From a virus, in IMG/VR virus record IMGVR_UViG_3300037670_000028, positions 1 to 42,498 of that record: DNA of 42,498 nucleotides. One strand, written 5' to 3'. Every line of letters starts with the position of its first letter. The first letter of the stretch is position 1. The translations under genes and the position numbers were made by a program. The notes beneath the pieces were generated by a model. The model searched no databases, had not been told where the DNA came from, and saw nothing but the letters and a program-made list of their open reading frames with translations. Below, piece after piece: positions 13,153 through 20,536 of this stretch.

Positions 13153-13165
13153 GAACCTCTGGTTC
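13153..13165. promoter_or_regulatory. Operator-like palindrome near the cI start
   Basis: GAACCTCTGGTTC is an inverted repeat (5+3+5) just upstream of the cI start. The right arm runs into GTTCTG, the half-site also seen in the other operators. Confidence 0.5.
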
Positions 13166-13187
13166 TGAAACTCAATCATTTTGATCC

Positions 13188-13216
13188 TTGACCAACTCAA
13201 ATTATGCGTATAGAGT
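13188..13216 (+). promoter_or_regulatory. Putative rightward early promoter (PR)
   Basis: TTGACC (13188-13193), a 17-base spacer and TAGAGT (13211-13216) precede the cro-like gene. The palindromic operator at 13214-13231 overlaps the -10 end and the start site, as expected for repression by CI. Confidence 0.6.
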
Positions 13217-13231
13217 TCTGTTATCAGAACT
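13214..13231. promoter_or_regulatory. Operator palindrome in the cI-cro interval
   Basis: AGTTCTGTTATCAGAACT is a perfect inverted repeat with 7-base arms and a 4-base centre. The GTTCTG half-site recurs at the leftward promoter (9626-9669), indicating a common repressor at both early promoters. Confidence 0.7.
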
Positions 13232-13247
13232 TTTGAGCGAGGCAAAA

Positions 13248-13463
13248 ATGACCAAAACAGAAGCTATTGAGTTTTTGGGCTCACAAGCAGCGTTAGGCCG
13301 TCTATTGGATCGCGCCAAATCTACCGTATCGGATTGGCCTGAAAGGCTGCCCCGCGGTGTGCAATTTGAGCTCCACGTAAAGACAGGCGGCAAACTGTCA
13401 GTGGATGCGGAGTTTATTAACCAACCCTTCGACCAAAGGATAGAGACTAATGCGGCAGCCTGA
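13248..13463 (+). CDS. cro: Cro-like HTH regulator
   Basis: A 71-residue protein starting MTKTEAIEFLGSQAALGRLL. Its helix-turn-helix (SQAALGRLLDRAKSTVSDWP) resembles Cro/YdaS-type phage regulators that recognise the same operators as CI and turn down early transcription. It is divergent from cI and follows the rightward promoter. The start at 13248 has GCGAGG at good spacing. The frame is open 20 codons further up, but that part runs through the promoter and operator. The role is inferred from position and the HTH. Confidence 0.78.
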   Translation: MTKTEAIEFLGSQAALGRLLDRAKSTVSDWPERLPRGVQFELHVKTGGKLSVDAEFINQPFDQRIETNAAA

Positions 13464-14046
13464 AACGTCAGTGTTTGTACAGAAAATAAGCAGACCACAA
13501 GTTATCCGTAATTATGTGACCAAGGCGCTCAATCGGCGCGGTATGTTATTTAAGGTCTACGTTGAGCGTGCTATCACGCATTACACACAAACTGTTCCTG
13601 AAGAGCTGCGGGAGCTTAAGCCGTTTGATACGGACACCATCAACGGCCTTGTAGCAGCTGAAAAGCGCATATCACGCCTTGTTCACACACCCATCAGCGA
13701 TAAACCCCAATCGATACCTAGCGAGCTTGAAGAAGCACTGGTCGAGGCCTTGCCTGAGCCAGAGCGTTCAGAAGCTCGTGCGGTCCTTTGTGAGCGATAT
13801 GGCGTTATTCCGGTGCATCATTCCGAGCTTGGCCAGAATAAAGAAATGGCTGACCTGGGCTCATTCATTCGCGAAAGCGGGGAGGCGATTCACCAGTTAA
13901 GCAAAGTGCTCACGCAAACGGGCATCGAGAACATGCCGGTGAAAGATGTGATGCTGGCGCGCAAAGAGTTGATGGACGTTGTTGAAGCGGCCATGTGCAT
14001 CAAGCGCCAGATTGATGGTGTGTTGAGCGCGGGCACGGAAAGTTAG
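13450..14046 (+). CDS. Hypothetical early protein after cro
   Basis: A 198-residue, mostly helical protein that I do not recognise. The N-terminal 45 residues are basic (QKISRPQVIRNYVTKALNRR). The middle is acidic (SELEEALVEALPEPERSEAR) and the C-terminus again helical (DVMLARKELMDVVEAAMCIK). It overlaps the cro stop by 14 bases and ends two bases before the O-like gene. This is the position of cII-type regulators in lambdoid phages, but no cII-like helix-turn-helix is evident. Confidence 0.65.
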   Translation: MRQPETSVFVQKISRPQVIRNYVTKALNRRGMLFKVYVERAITHYTQTVPEELRELKPFDTDTINGLVAAEKRISRLVHTPISDKPQSIPSELEEALVEALPEPERSEARAVLCERYGVIPVHHSELGQNKEMADLGSFIRESGEAIHQLSKVLTQTGIENMPVKDVMLARKELMDVVEAAMCIKRQIDGVLSAGTES

Positions 14047-14048
14047 CT

Positions 14049-14891
14049 ATGAGCCCATCAGAAATTGACGCTGTTCTTATCAGCGAGGTTAGCGCTGTTG
14101 AGTCTCGTTTGTATATGTATCTGCGGCGGCATATGGATTACAGAACCGGCGTTGTCGGCCACCCGAGACGGATTAGTTACCAGTCCATCAGGGAGCATCT
14201 AGAGTATCTTCCTGAGCGCGGCTCGACCGTGAAGCCATTTTCGCCGAGTAATCAGCAGATAAACCGGCTGCTGCGAAAGCTTGAGAGCAGAGGCTTTATT
14301 GAGCGCCTTCATGATGGCAGCCAGCTCAAGGAAGCGATGCTTTTTCGCATGCTTCTGGCGGTGACAGATTTAAACCGTCCAAATGAGGAGCGACAAAGGA
14401 GCGACACGAGAGCACCGACACGACAAAGCCCAATAAATACGGGCGCTGAATCGGTCATGAGCGACAAAGGAGCGACACGAGAGGAGCGACACACCTCCGT
14501 TACTTCCGATATAAAAACAAGAGAGAGAACGCGCGCGAGCGATTCTGCGCAGCTTTTTGCAGGCAGAGACCTCACCATCACCGAGCCAATGAAGGCAATT
14601 TTTTTCAGAAAGTTTGGTGTTGACCCAAACCGACTCGAAAACGAGTTCACATCGTTTCAGCTTCACAAATCCAATAAATCAACCATGCGGTCATTACGAG
14701 ACTGGCAAGACGAATGGCAGCGCTGGATAGCTAGAAGCAAAATCATGAACCCATCAACCACTGCTGGACCATCAGGAGGGCAAACCTATGCACAGCGAAA
14801 ACGAAACAGCACGTCAGAAATCCTTGACCTCAGCCGCAAGTATGCAGAGCAGGCAGCAGCAGGACGACGGCCTGACGATGATGATGACTGA
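14049..14891 (+). CDS. Replication initiator, lambda O / DnaT-like
   Basis: A 280-residue protein. The N-terminal region (about 10-105) is a winged helix with LRRHMDYRTGVVGHPRRISY and INRLLRKLESRGFIERL, as in O-type initiators that bind origin iterons. A low-complexity polar linker (about 110-165) is encoded by the DNA repeats described separately. The C-terminal region has a DnaT-like single-strand-binding motif (MKAIFFRKFGVDPNRLENEF, then SLRDWQDEWQRWIARSK). It would open the phage origin and bring in the helicase through the P-like product of the next gene. The DnaT-like C-terminus is clear; calling it O-like rests also on gene order. Confidence 0.8.
   Translation: MSPSEIDAVLISEVSAVESRLYMYLRRHMDYRTGVVGHPRRISYQSIREHLEYLPERGSTVKPFSPSNQQINRLLRKLESRGFIERLHDGSQLKEAMLFRMLLAVTDLNRPNEERQRSDTRAPTRQSPINTGAESVMSDKGATREERHTSVTSDIKTRERTRASDSAQLFAGRDLTITEPMKAIFFRKFGVDPNRLENEFTSFQLHKSNKSTMRSLRDWQDEWQRWIARSKIMNPSTTAGPSGGQTYAQRKRNSTSEILDLSRKYAEQAAAGRRPDDDDD
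14388..14491. promoter_or_regulatory. Putative phage replication origin (iterons in the O-like gene)
   Basis: Five perfect copies of GAGCGACA lie at 14388, 14399, 14459, 14470 and 14484, with a degenerate copy at 14413. A 25-bp block (14388-14412) recurs exactly at 14459-14483. The two blocks are 71 bases apart, so they are read in different frames and encode different peptides. The conservation is therefore at DNA level, as for the iterons of lambda ori, which also sit inside O. Confidence 0.7.
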
Positions 14892-15579
14892 AGTAGTGCC
14901 GGTAATGACGCTTTACTGCCCTGACTTCGCCAATCGCTTCAATGGGCAGAACATCGAAGATGTCATGTGTGAATACATGGCCCAGATACGCCGTAACGGA
15001 CTACGCAAGTCTGACGTTCGTAAGGGCGTTGAGCGACTCAAAACGCGAAAAGACAAATGGACCCCGAATCCAACTGAGTTTGTAGAGCTGTGCAAGCCAA
15101 CCATTGAAGAGCTTGGTATTCCTAATTTGGAGACGGCCACGCACGAAGTTCGTGAAGCACGGACCACATGGCGACACAGCAAAACGCCATTTCCATTCAG
15201 CCACGATGTGTGCCGCTTCATTGACCAGCGTGTGGGCTACGACCTTTACCAAACCTCTGAGCGCGAATGGCGCCAGCGCGTCAGTCGTGAGTATCACTAT
15301 CTGGTCAAGCAAGCCATTGCAGGGCAGTTGCCAAGCTTTCGTAATGCACTGCCGCACAAGTCAGAGCCGGAAGACAATCGCCCCATGTACGAGCGCCTGG
15401 GCTACAAAACCTTATCGCGTGAAGAGTCTCGCGCCGTGATTGATTCAGTGCTGAAACGCAAACGAACAGATAACACCGACAGGGGCCGCGTGGACACGTC
15501 GCGGCTAGGCCCCGGGATTGCAGGTAGCAGCAACGCTAGCACTTCGGCGGAGCAAATGACCGGGAGTAAGCCTGAGTAA
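14788..15579 (+). CDS. Replication protein P-like helicase loader
   Basis: A 263-residue protein placed as lambda P, which delivers the host DnaB helicase to the O-bound origin. Recognisable segments are PDFANRFNGQNIEDVMCEYM, VRKGVERLKTRKDKWTPNPT (with the family's WxPxPxEF pattern) and EFVELCKPTIEELGIP. The start at 14788 overlaps the O-like gene by 104 bases, but a near-perfect AGGAGGG lies seven bases upstream, which decides it. The C-terminal tail is polar and probably disordered. The assignment combines motif and gene order. Confidence 0.78.
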   Translation: MHSENETARQKSLTSAASMQSRQQQDDGLTMMMTEVVPVMTLYCPDFANRFNGQNIEDVMCEYMAQIRRNGLRKSDVRKGVERLKTRKDKWTPNPTEFVELCKPTIEELGIPNLETATHEVREARTTWRHSKTPFPFSHDVCRFIDQRVGYDLYQTSEREWRQRVSREYHYLVKQAIAGQLPSFRNALPHKSEPEDNRPMYERLGYKTLSREESRAVIDSVLKRKRTDNTDRGRVDTSRLGPGIAGSSNASTSAEQMTGSKPE

Positions 15580-15615
15580 CGTGTAAGCGCACATAGTGTC
15601 ATGTTTGTGGCAGTA

Positions 15616-15645
15616 GCCCTCGCTGTCAAAGCGCGAAATGAGGGC
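15616..15645 (+). promoter_or_regulatory. Hairpin upstream of csrA
   Basis: GCCCTC (15616-15621) pairs with GAGGGC (15640-15645), and an inner CGCT/AGCG stem adds to it. There is no T-run, so it is more likely a leader structure or a weak attenuation signal than a terminator. Confidence 0.4.
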
Positions 15646-15659
15646 AAATAACTATAACA

Positions 15660-15666
15660 ACAAGGA
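15660..15666 (+). promoter_or_regulatory. CsrA-type binding motif at the csrA ribosome-binding site
   Basis: ACAAGGA matches the core of the CsrA RNA consensus and overlaps the AAGGAG ribosome-binding sequence of the phage csrA. CsrA binding there would repress its own translation, as known for host csrA. Confidence 0.5.
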
Positions 15667-15674
15667 GCTTCACC

Positions 15675-15860
15675 ATGCTGCATCTAACCAGAACACCAGG
15701 GCAGAGCATCAGCATTGGCAACGATATCGTGATCACCGTATTGGCCATCAAAGGCGACCAGGTACGACTTGGAATTACCGCACCAAAAGAAACGGGTGTC
15801 TTTCGCGAAGAGATTTACCTGCGCATGCAAAGCGAAAGCGAGGTAGAGCACGTTGATTAA
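15675..15860 (+). CDS. csrA: Phage-encoded CsrA/RsmA translational regulator
   Basis: A 61-residue CsrA homologue: [20 protein letters not shown], then [20 protein letters not shown] and the [12 protein letters not shown] helix. CsrA dimers bind GGA motifs in mRNA leaders and block or stabilise translation; in hosts they govern carbon storage, motility and biofilm. The key Leu4, the GxQVRxGI strand and the REEIYxR segment carrying the RNA-contacting arginine are all present. The ATG follows AAGGAG. It lies between the replication genes and rusA, so it is expressed early and may redirect host mRNAs or time phage translation. The family call is very firm; the phage role is inference. Confidence 0.95.
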   Translation: MLHLTRTPGQSISIGNDIVITVLAIKGDQVRLGITAPKETGVFREEIYLRMQSESEVEHVD

Positions 15861-16221
15861 CATCACGCTACCGTTTCCACCAAGCACGAATACCTACTAT
15901 CGCAATGTTCGTGTGGGCAGTAAGCAGTTCACTAAAATCAGTGAGCGCGGCCGTAAATACAAAACGGAATGCTTCTGGCTGCTAAAACAGCAAAAAGCCT
16001 GTAAGCGACTCAGTCACAGCTTACGAGTCACAATCACGCTATTCCCACCAGACGCCAAGCGGCGTGATTTGGATAACTTCAACAAGGCGTTATTGGATGT
16101 AATGACCCATGCCGGCGTCTACCTAGACGATTCCCAAATAGACCACTTAACGATAGTTCGCGCCCAGGTGCAAAAGCCAGGTTGCGTGAAGGTTGAGATT
16201 GAACCACTTGAGGAGCAGTAG
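15853..16221 (+). CDS. rusA: RusA-type Holliday junction resolvase
   Basis: A 122-residue endonuclease. It has the RusA N-terminus ([20 protein letters not shown]), then the metal-binding core [16 protein letters not shown] with Asp72 and Asp74, and GVYLDDSQI with Asp92/Asp93. It resolves branched recombination or replication intermediates before packaging. It starts with TTG at 15853 and overlaps the csrA stop by eight bases, with GAGGT upstream; there is no closer ATG that keeps the family N-terminus. Length equals E. coli RusA (120). Confidence 0.92.
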   Translation: MINITLPFPPSTNTYYRNVRVGSKQFTKISERGRKYKTECFWLLKQQKACKRLSHSLRVTITLFPPDAKRRDLDNFNKALLDVMTHAGVYLDDSQIDHLTIVRAQVQKPGCVKVEIEPLEEQ

Positions 16222-16223
16222 CG

Positions 16224-16583
16224 ATGGGTTACATCACAAATAGCGTATGGGAGCAGGAGCTTATTGAGCTTGTTGGTGAAGATGGCTTGCTGGCGCTTGA
16301 GGAGCGATGGGGCGGCACCTACTTAACGGTCCACGTTGATGCGCACACGCAACCAGAGCTGATTAACGCGATTGGCGATAAGCCGGCTGAGCAGCTGAGT
16401 GCGGTTTACGGTGGCTTCTCAATCTACATACCTACGAAGCTCAAGCGCATACGCCGTAACATCCAAATTCAGCGTGATGGAAAAAACACGGGTGTTACAC
16501 TCGAGGAGCTCGCCGCAAAATACCGTCTAACCACTAGGCGAATCAAAGATATTTTGCGCGAGGAGCATAACTACAATGCCTGA
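16224..16583 (+). CDS. Mor/C-family transcription activator
   Basis: A 119-residue protein. The signature of the Mor family is visible: a central strand motif YGGFSIYIPTKLKRIRRNIQ followed by the C-terminal helix-turn-helix VTLEELAAKYRLTTRRIKDI. In phage Mu, Mor activates the middle promoter and C activates late genes. Here the gene lies just before the lysis and head genes, so it is a good candidate for the late activator. A 16-bp repeat found twice more in the window lies inside this gene at 16479. It overlaps the next gene by eight bases. Confidence 0.8.
   Translation: MGYITNSVWEQELIELVGEDGLLALEERWGGTYLTVHVDAHTQPELINAIGDKPAEQLSAVYGGFSIYIPTKLKRIRRNIQIQRDGKNTGVTLEELAAKYRLTTRRIKDILREEHNYNA
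16479..16494. repeat. Dispersed 16-bp repeat, copy 1
   Basis: GGAAAAAACACGGGTG inside the Mor-like gene. Identical copies lie at 22757 and 31438, both in noncoding gaps between structural genes. Confidence 0.8.
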
Positions 16584-17259
16584 TTTTCAAGCCGTGGCAG
16601 ATATCGCCACACAGTATGGATGGCCAACGGCCTTAGGATTTGTTCTGGCCGTTGTGAGCCACCAGGTGCTGGGGCGAGTGATTGACCGTTTCCTGCCGCC
16701 GCGCGATGGCGTTGAGAACACCGAAATGCATTTCATTAAGTCGGAGCGGCCATTAACTGACCACCGGCTGTTCAGCGTCTCAAGCTACTGGCTTAACCTT
16801 GGTATTGACCAGATGCCATTCCCTAGTCGCTACCCAGTACGCACGCAGATGTACCGCGACATGCTCAAGATATTAGTGCGAACGCTGAGCGGCGAGCTAG
16901 AGGCCCACCTAAAGGACCTTAGTGCCAAATCATCAAATGCTGAATGGCAGCGCCATGCCACCCTGGTGCTGTCTATGGCCGTCACCGAGTACGAGAAAAG
17001 ATTCAAAGAGCAGGGCATTCCTGACATCGTCATTGAAAGGTTCCGTGACTGGAATCGCGCCAGTTTGAGCTACATCACGCACACCATTGCTACTTTGCAA
17101 GACTCCGAGATAGCGGACTCAAATTCAAAAAAGACAAGCTTCCTACTTAGCGCTGTGCTTGCGGCCATGAAAACCGCATTCATTGACGCTGAGCGCACCC
17201 TTATCGGCCTCAATGGCCAGCTAACCGGTAAGCATTATCGGGGGAAGGAGATTGAATAG
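16576..17259 (+). CDS. Membrane-anchored protein in the lysis cluster
   Basis: A 227-residue protein. The N-terminal segment GWPTALGFVLAVVSHQVLGR is a likely single transmembrane helix; the rest is soluble, helical and charged. It overlaps the Mor-like gene by eight bases, and the endolysin GTG overlaps its TAG stop. The location suggests a lysis or cell-envelope role, for example a holin regulator, but no family is recognised, and a separate three-TM holin follows the endolysin. Confidence 0.6.
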   Translation: MPDFQAVADIATQYGWPTALGFVLAVVSHQVLGRVIDRFLPPRDGVENTEMHFIKSERPLTDHRLFSVSSYWLNLGIDQMPFPSRYPVRTQMYRDMLKILVRTLSGELEAHLKDLSAKSSNAEWQRHATLVLSMAVTEYEKRFKEQGIPDIVIERFRDWNRASLSYITHTIATLQDSEIADSNSKKTSFLLSAVLAAMKTAFIDAERTLIGLNGQLTGKHYRGKEIE

Positions 17260-17798
17260 TGACGTACAGCAACAGCTTCAAGCGTGCGCTGCAGTTCGTA
17301 GCGCACTGGGAGGGTGGCGAGGTTGACCACCCCAACGACCCGGGTGGGCATACTAACCTGGGCGTGACGCAACTAACCCTGAATAGCGCACGGCGCAAGT
17401 TTCCAAAAGCCGACTTACCTGAAAGCGTGAGCGACCTTGAGCCCAAGCACGTTGAGTTCATCTTCTACCACATGTTCTGGCTACCCATTAAGTGCGACCA
17501 GATGACTGACAGTATTGCTCTGATGGTTTTCGATGGCTGTGTCAACCAAGGGCTTGGCGCGATGGGTAAACACCTGCAGCGTGCTGTGGGTGCATACGTT
17601 GACGGTATTGTTGGTAGCAAGACGATTGCCGCCCTGGTGGCGTATCAGCAGCGCTATGGGTGTGAGCGTACTATTCAAGCGATTGCAGCAGAGCGCGCGC
17701 TTGGTTATGCCGGCACCGGCGGCCTATTGATGCATTTTGGCCGCGGTTGGTACCGCCGCCTGTTTTCTTGTTATAGCACCGCGTTAAGCGATGAGTGA
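17259..17798 (+). CDS. Endolysin, glycoside hydrolase family 108 type
   Basis: A 179-residue muramidase. The N-terminal GH108 domain has the catalytic glutamate in HWEGGEVDHPNDPGGHTNLG and VTQLTLNSAR. A C-terminal peptidoglycan-binding-3-like part includes VDGIVGSKTIAALVAYQQR. It cleaves the cell wall at lysis. There is no signal peptide, so it depends on the holin encoded next. It starts with GTG, overlapping the TAG of the previous gene, behind a strong GGGGGAAGGAG. The family call is firm. Confidence 0.92.
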   Translation: MTYSNSFKRALQFVAHWEGGEVDHPNDPGGHTNLGVTQLTLNSARRKFPKADLPESVSDLEPKHVEFIFYHMFWLPIKCDQMTDSIALMVFDGCVNQGLGAMGKHLQRAVGAYVDGIVGSKTIAALVAYQQRYGCERTIQAIAAERALGYAGTGGLLMHFGRGWYRRLFSCYSTALSDE

Positions 17799-17806
17799 GG
17801 TGACGT

Positions 17807-18379
17807 ATGAGCTGGGAAAAAGTTAAAGATGCAATCGGTGGTGCTGCACCTGTTATTGGCTCGCTTCTTGGTGGTCCTGCCGGTGGTGCGGTTGGCGGTT
17901 TAGTTGCAAGCTGGCTTGGCGTGGAAGATAAAGCCGAAGCAGTCATGCGCAAGCTGCAAACGGACCCGGAAGCGCTGGCGCGTATTCAGGAAATTGAAGT
18001 GCAGGAGCGTATACAGTTACGACAACTGCAGTTCGAGCAAGCGCGACTGGCTATTACCGACAAGCAACACCAGCACGAACAGCAGCAAGAAACCATTCGT
18101 AGTGGCGACAACGCAGAAGATGAGTATGTGCGCCGCACTCGCCCGAAAATCGCTCGCCATTCATTCGTTGCTGGCGCTGCGTATGTGCTTGTGTTCGAGC
18201 TTATCGCTGCATTCACCAGTGCGGACGGCGCTGATATGGCGCTTGCCGGTGCGATATTCTCACCTGCGCTAGCCTACATGGGTTTTCGCACGCTTGACGC
18301 ATTTAGTAAGCACAAAGGCCCTAAGATGGGCGGCGGTACCGTGAAAGGCATGGTTGATAAGGTTCGTGGACATGGCTAA
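17807..18379 (+). CDS. Holin of the 3TM family
   Basis: A 190-residue protein matching the three-transmembrane holin family known from gene-transfer-agent release. A Gly/Ala-rich hydrophobic N-terminus (IGGAAPVIGSLLGGPAGGAV and continuing) is one segment. A charged coiled-coil middle (about 65-105) follows, and two hydrophobic segments come near the C-terminus (AYVLVFELIAAF; ADMALAGAIFSPALAYMGF). It would form the membrane lesion that releases the GH108 endolysin encoded just upstream. Its stop overlaps the terminase small-subunit start. Confidence 0.85.
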   Translation: MSWEKVKDAIGGAAPVIGSLLGGPAGGAVGGLVASWLGVEDKAEAVMRKLQTDPEALARIQEIEVQERIQLRQLQFEQARLAITDKQHQHEQQQETIRSGDNAEDEYVRRTRPKIARHSFVAGAAYVLVFELIAAFTSADGADMALAGAIFSPALAYMGFRTLDAFSKHKGPKMGGGTVKGMVDKVRGHG

Positions 18380-18953
18380 ACCACGCCGCACACCTGACCA
18401 GGTTATCAAAGACCAGGCGATTGTTGCTGAGATGTACCTGAAAGGCTTCACGATGGCGGCCATTGCGACCGCCTTAGAAGCCGAAAATGGCATCAAATAC
18501 AGCGTCAATATGGTCAACTACGACCTGCGCGAGATACGCAAGCGCTGGCGTTCTTCTGCTGTACGTGACTTTGACGCGCATCGTGAAGAGCAGCTGGCGC
18601 GGCTGGACCTGCTTGAGGCGAAAGCCTGGCGTGAGTTTGAACGCTCGTGCGAGGACTACCATAAGCGCTTTGAACAGGGCGAAGAGGTCACTGAGGTAGC
18701 AATCAATGATGATGGCGAGCCGATTGAAGCTAAGGCCAAGTTCGTTCGCACGGAGACTGGCGGCCAGACAGGCGACCCGCGCTACATGAACGTCATCCTG
18801 AACATCGTCGAACGCCGCTGTAAATTGCTTGGCCTTGATGCACCAACCAAAGTGGCACCAACCAACCCTGAAGGCGATAAGCCTTACCAGTCCATGTCTG
18901 AAAGTGAGATGGATAACCGAATCGCAGAGCTTCTACAAAAACTGGAAAAATGA
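18372..18953 (+). CDS. terS: Terminase small subunit (probable)
   Basis: A 193-residue protein with an N-terminal helix-turn-helix (KDQAIVAEMYLKGFTMAAIA) suited to recognising the phage packaging site, and a helical central domain with paired cysteine (SCEDYHKRF). A C-terminal tail, ESEMDNRIAELLQKLEK, probably contacts the large subunit. The start at 18372 (MAKPRRTPDQ) is preferred to one six codons upstream that overlaps the holin more. The ATGA junction with the large terminase supports the role; the family itself is too diverse to be sure. Confidence 0.78.
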   Translation: MAKPRRTPDQVIKDQAIVAEMYLKGFTMAAIATALEAENGIKYSVNMVNYDLREIRKRWRSSAVRDFDAHREEQLARLDLLEAKAWREFERSCEDYHKRFEQGEEVTEVAINDDGEPIEAKAKFVRTETGGQTGDPRYMNVILNIVERRCKLLGLDAPTKVAPTNPEGDKPYQSMSESEMDNRIAELLQKLEK

Positions 18954-20536
18954 CATTGCAGGCAAAGCGTGAGCTCTTGGAGCTGCTCGAACAGAAGTTG
19001 AGGGAGAGGGCGCGCAATGATTTAAATGCCTTTGCTCGCTACATCGACGTGCCTGGCGTTCCCGTCAATGAAGATGATGAGGATTGCGAAGAGTTCTACC
19101 CTGATTCGGTGACACCTGCGGAGCACCATGAGCTAATCAATGACGCCATGATGAAGCTTGAGCGCGGTGAAGAGCGCAGGGTTTTGGTGATGATGCCACC
19201 AGGCTCTGCTAAATCCACTTACGGCACCGTAGTCTTCCCGCCCTGGTTCATGGGGCGAAATCCAAATAAAAACGTGATCAGCACAAGCTACGGCTCAACC
19301 CTGTCGATGAAGTTCTCACGCAAGGTTCGCTCGATAGCTAAATCTGAGAAATACAGCGAAGTTTTTAGCACGAATATCGTTGCTGATAACCGTGCGCTTG
19401 ACTTCTGGTCACTAGAAAACGGCTCAGCATATATGTCTGGCGGTATTCTTTCGGGTATTACTGGGAACCGCGCTGACTTACTGGTGATTGACGACCCGGT
19501 GAAAGGCCGCGAAGACGCAGACAGCCCTAAAATCCGCGATAAAACATGGGATGCATACAACGCTGACCTGCGTACTCGACTTAAGCCTGGTGGTCGCATT
19601 CTCATCATTCAAACGCGCTGGCATGAGGACGACTTAGCCGGTCGTATTCTGCCTGATACATGGGATGGTGAAAGCGGTCATGTTATCGCCAAGGACGGTG
19701 AGCGATGGCTTGTTATCTGTCTGCAGGCTCAATGTGAGCGCGATGACGACCCGCTAGGTCGCAAGCCTGGCGAATACCTATGGACCGACTGGTTCAGTGT
19801 GGCGCACTGGGAGCAAGAGAAGCGCTCGCAAGGCTCACGTAACTGGGAATCACTCTACCAGCAACGACCCAAGCCTGCGGAAGGCTCCATCATTAAGCGC
19901 GCTTGGCCGCAGCGCTACCGTCAGCTGCCGGAAATTTCTCGGGTGGTCTTCAGTTTAGATACGGCGTACAAACCAGAGCAACACAATGACCCGAGCGTGT
20001 TGAGCGTGTGGGGCGAGAACAATCAGCTTGGCCACTTCCTGATGCATGTGTGGCGTGACCGAGTGGAATACCCAGAGTTGAAGCGAATACTGGCGAATTA
20101 CTACATGCAGTACCGCCCACACGCTGTGCTCATTGAAGACAAGGCCTCTGGTCAGTCATTGATACAAGAATTGAGAAAGGGCGTTGAGCTGCCCGATTTG
20201 CCGAAAAAGGTGCTCATGCCGGTGGTGGCCATCGAGCCTGAGGGTAGCAAGCTCACGCGAGCCATACGCATTAGCCCGCAGTTTGAGTCGGGGCGCGTTT
20301 GGTTGCCTGAGTACGCCGATTGGTTGATTGCCTACGAGTCAGAGCTGTTTGGCTTCCCGCTAAGCACCAATGACGACCAGGTGGATAGTACTTCGCAGTA
20401 CCTCGACTGGGCGCACAACCACTCAATCGAGATTAGCAGCGCCAGTACAGGGCGCCGCGCATCCGTTGATGCAGACAATACAGGCTCAGGTGGCGAGCGC
20501 CGCCGAGGGCGAAATAGATTCGGAGGTTATACCTGA
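18950..20536 (+). CDS. terL: Terminase large subunit
   Basis: A 528-residue DNA-packaging motor and nuclease. The ATPase domain has Walker A at 83-90 (PPGSAKST) and Walker B at 177-182 (LLVIDD), with the coupling region LKPGGRILIIQTRWHEDDLA. The C-terminal RNase-H-like nuclease shows Asp337 (VFSLDTAYK), Glu396/Asp397 (VLIEDKASGQ) and Asp475-Asp479 (TNDDQVDS). It cuts concatemers and pumps DNA through the portal encoded next. Start and stop both overlap neighbouring genes (ATGA and TGATG). Very secure. Confidence 0.97.
   Translation: MTLQAKRELLELLEQKLRERARNDLNAFARYIDVPGVPVNEDDEDCEEFYPDSVTPAEHHELINDAMMKLERGEERRVLVMMPPGSAKSTYGTVVFPPWFMGRNPNKNVISTSYGSTLSMKFSRKVRSIAKSEKYSEVFSTNIVADNRALDFWSLENGSAYMSGGILSGITGNRADLLVIDDPVKGREDADSPKIRDKTWDAYNADLRTRLKPGGRILIIQTRWHEDDLAGRILPDTWDGESGHVIAKDGERWLVICLQAQCERDDDPLGRKPGEYLWTDWFSVAHWEQEKRSQGSRNWESLYQQRPKPAEGSIIKRAWPQRYRQLPEISRVVFSLDTAYKPEQHNDPSVLSVWGENNQLGHFLMHVWRDRVEYPELKRILANYYMQYRPHAVLIEDKASGQSLIQELRKGVELPDLPKKVLMPVVAIEPEGSKLTRAIRISPQFESGRVWLPEYADWLIAYESELFGFPLSTNDDQVDSTSQYLDWAHNHSIEISSASTGRRASVDADNTGSGGERRRGRNRFGGYT

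Noticed and set aside
14388-14491. CRISPR-like array
   Set aside because: Units are 8-25 bp with irregular short spacing inside a coding gene and no cas genes; replication iterons explain it better.
16576-17259. Second holin
   Set aside because: Only one hydrophobic helix and a large soluble domain; without family support it is left as a membrane protein.
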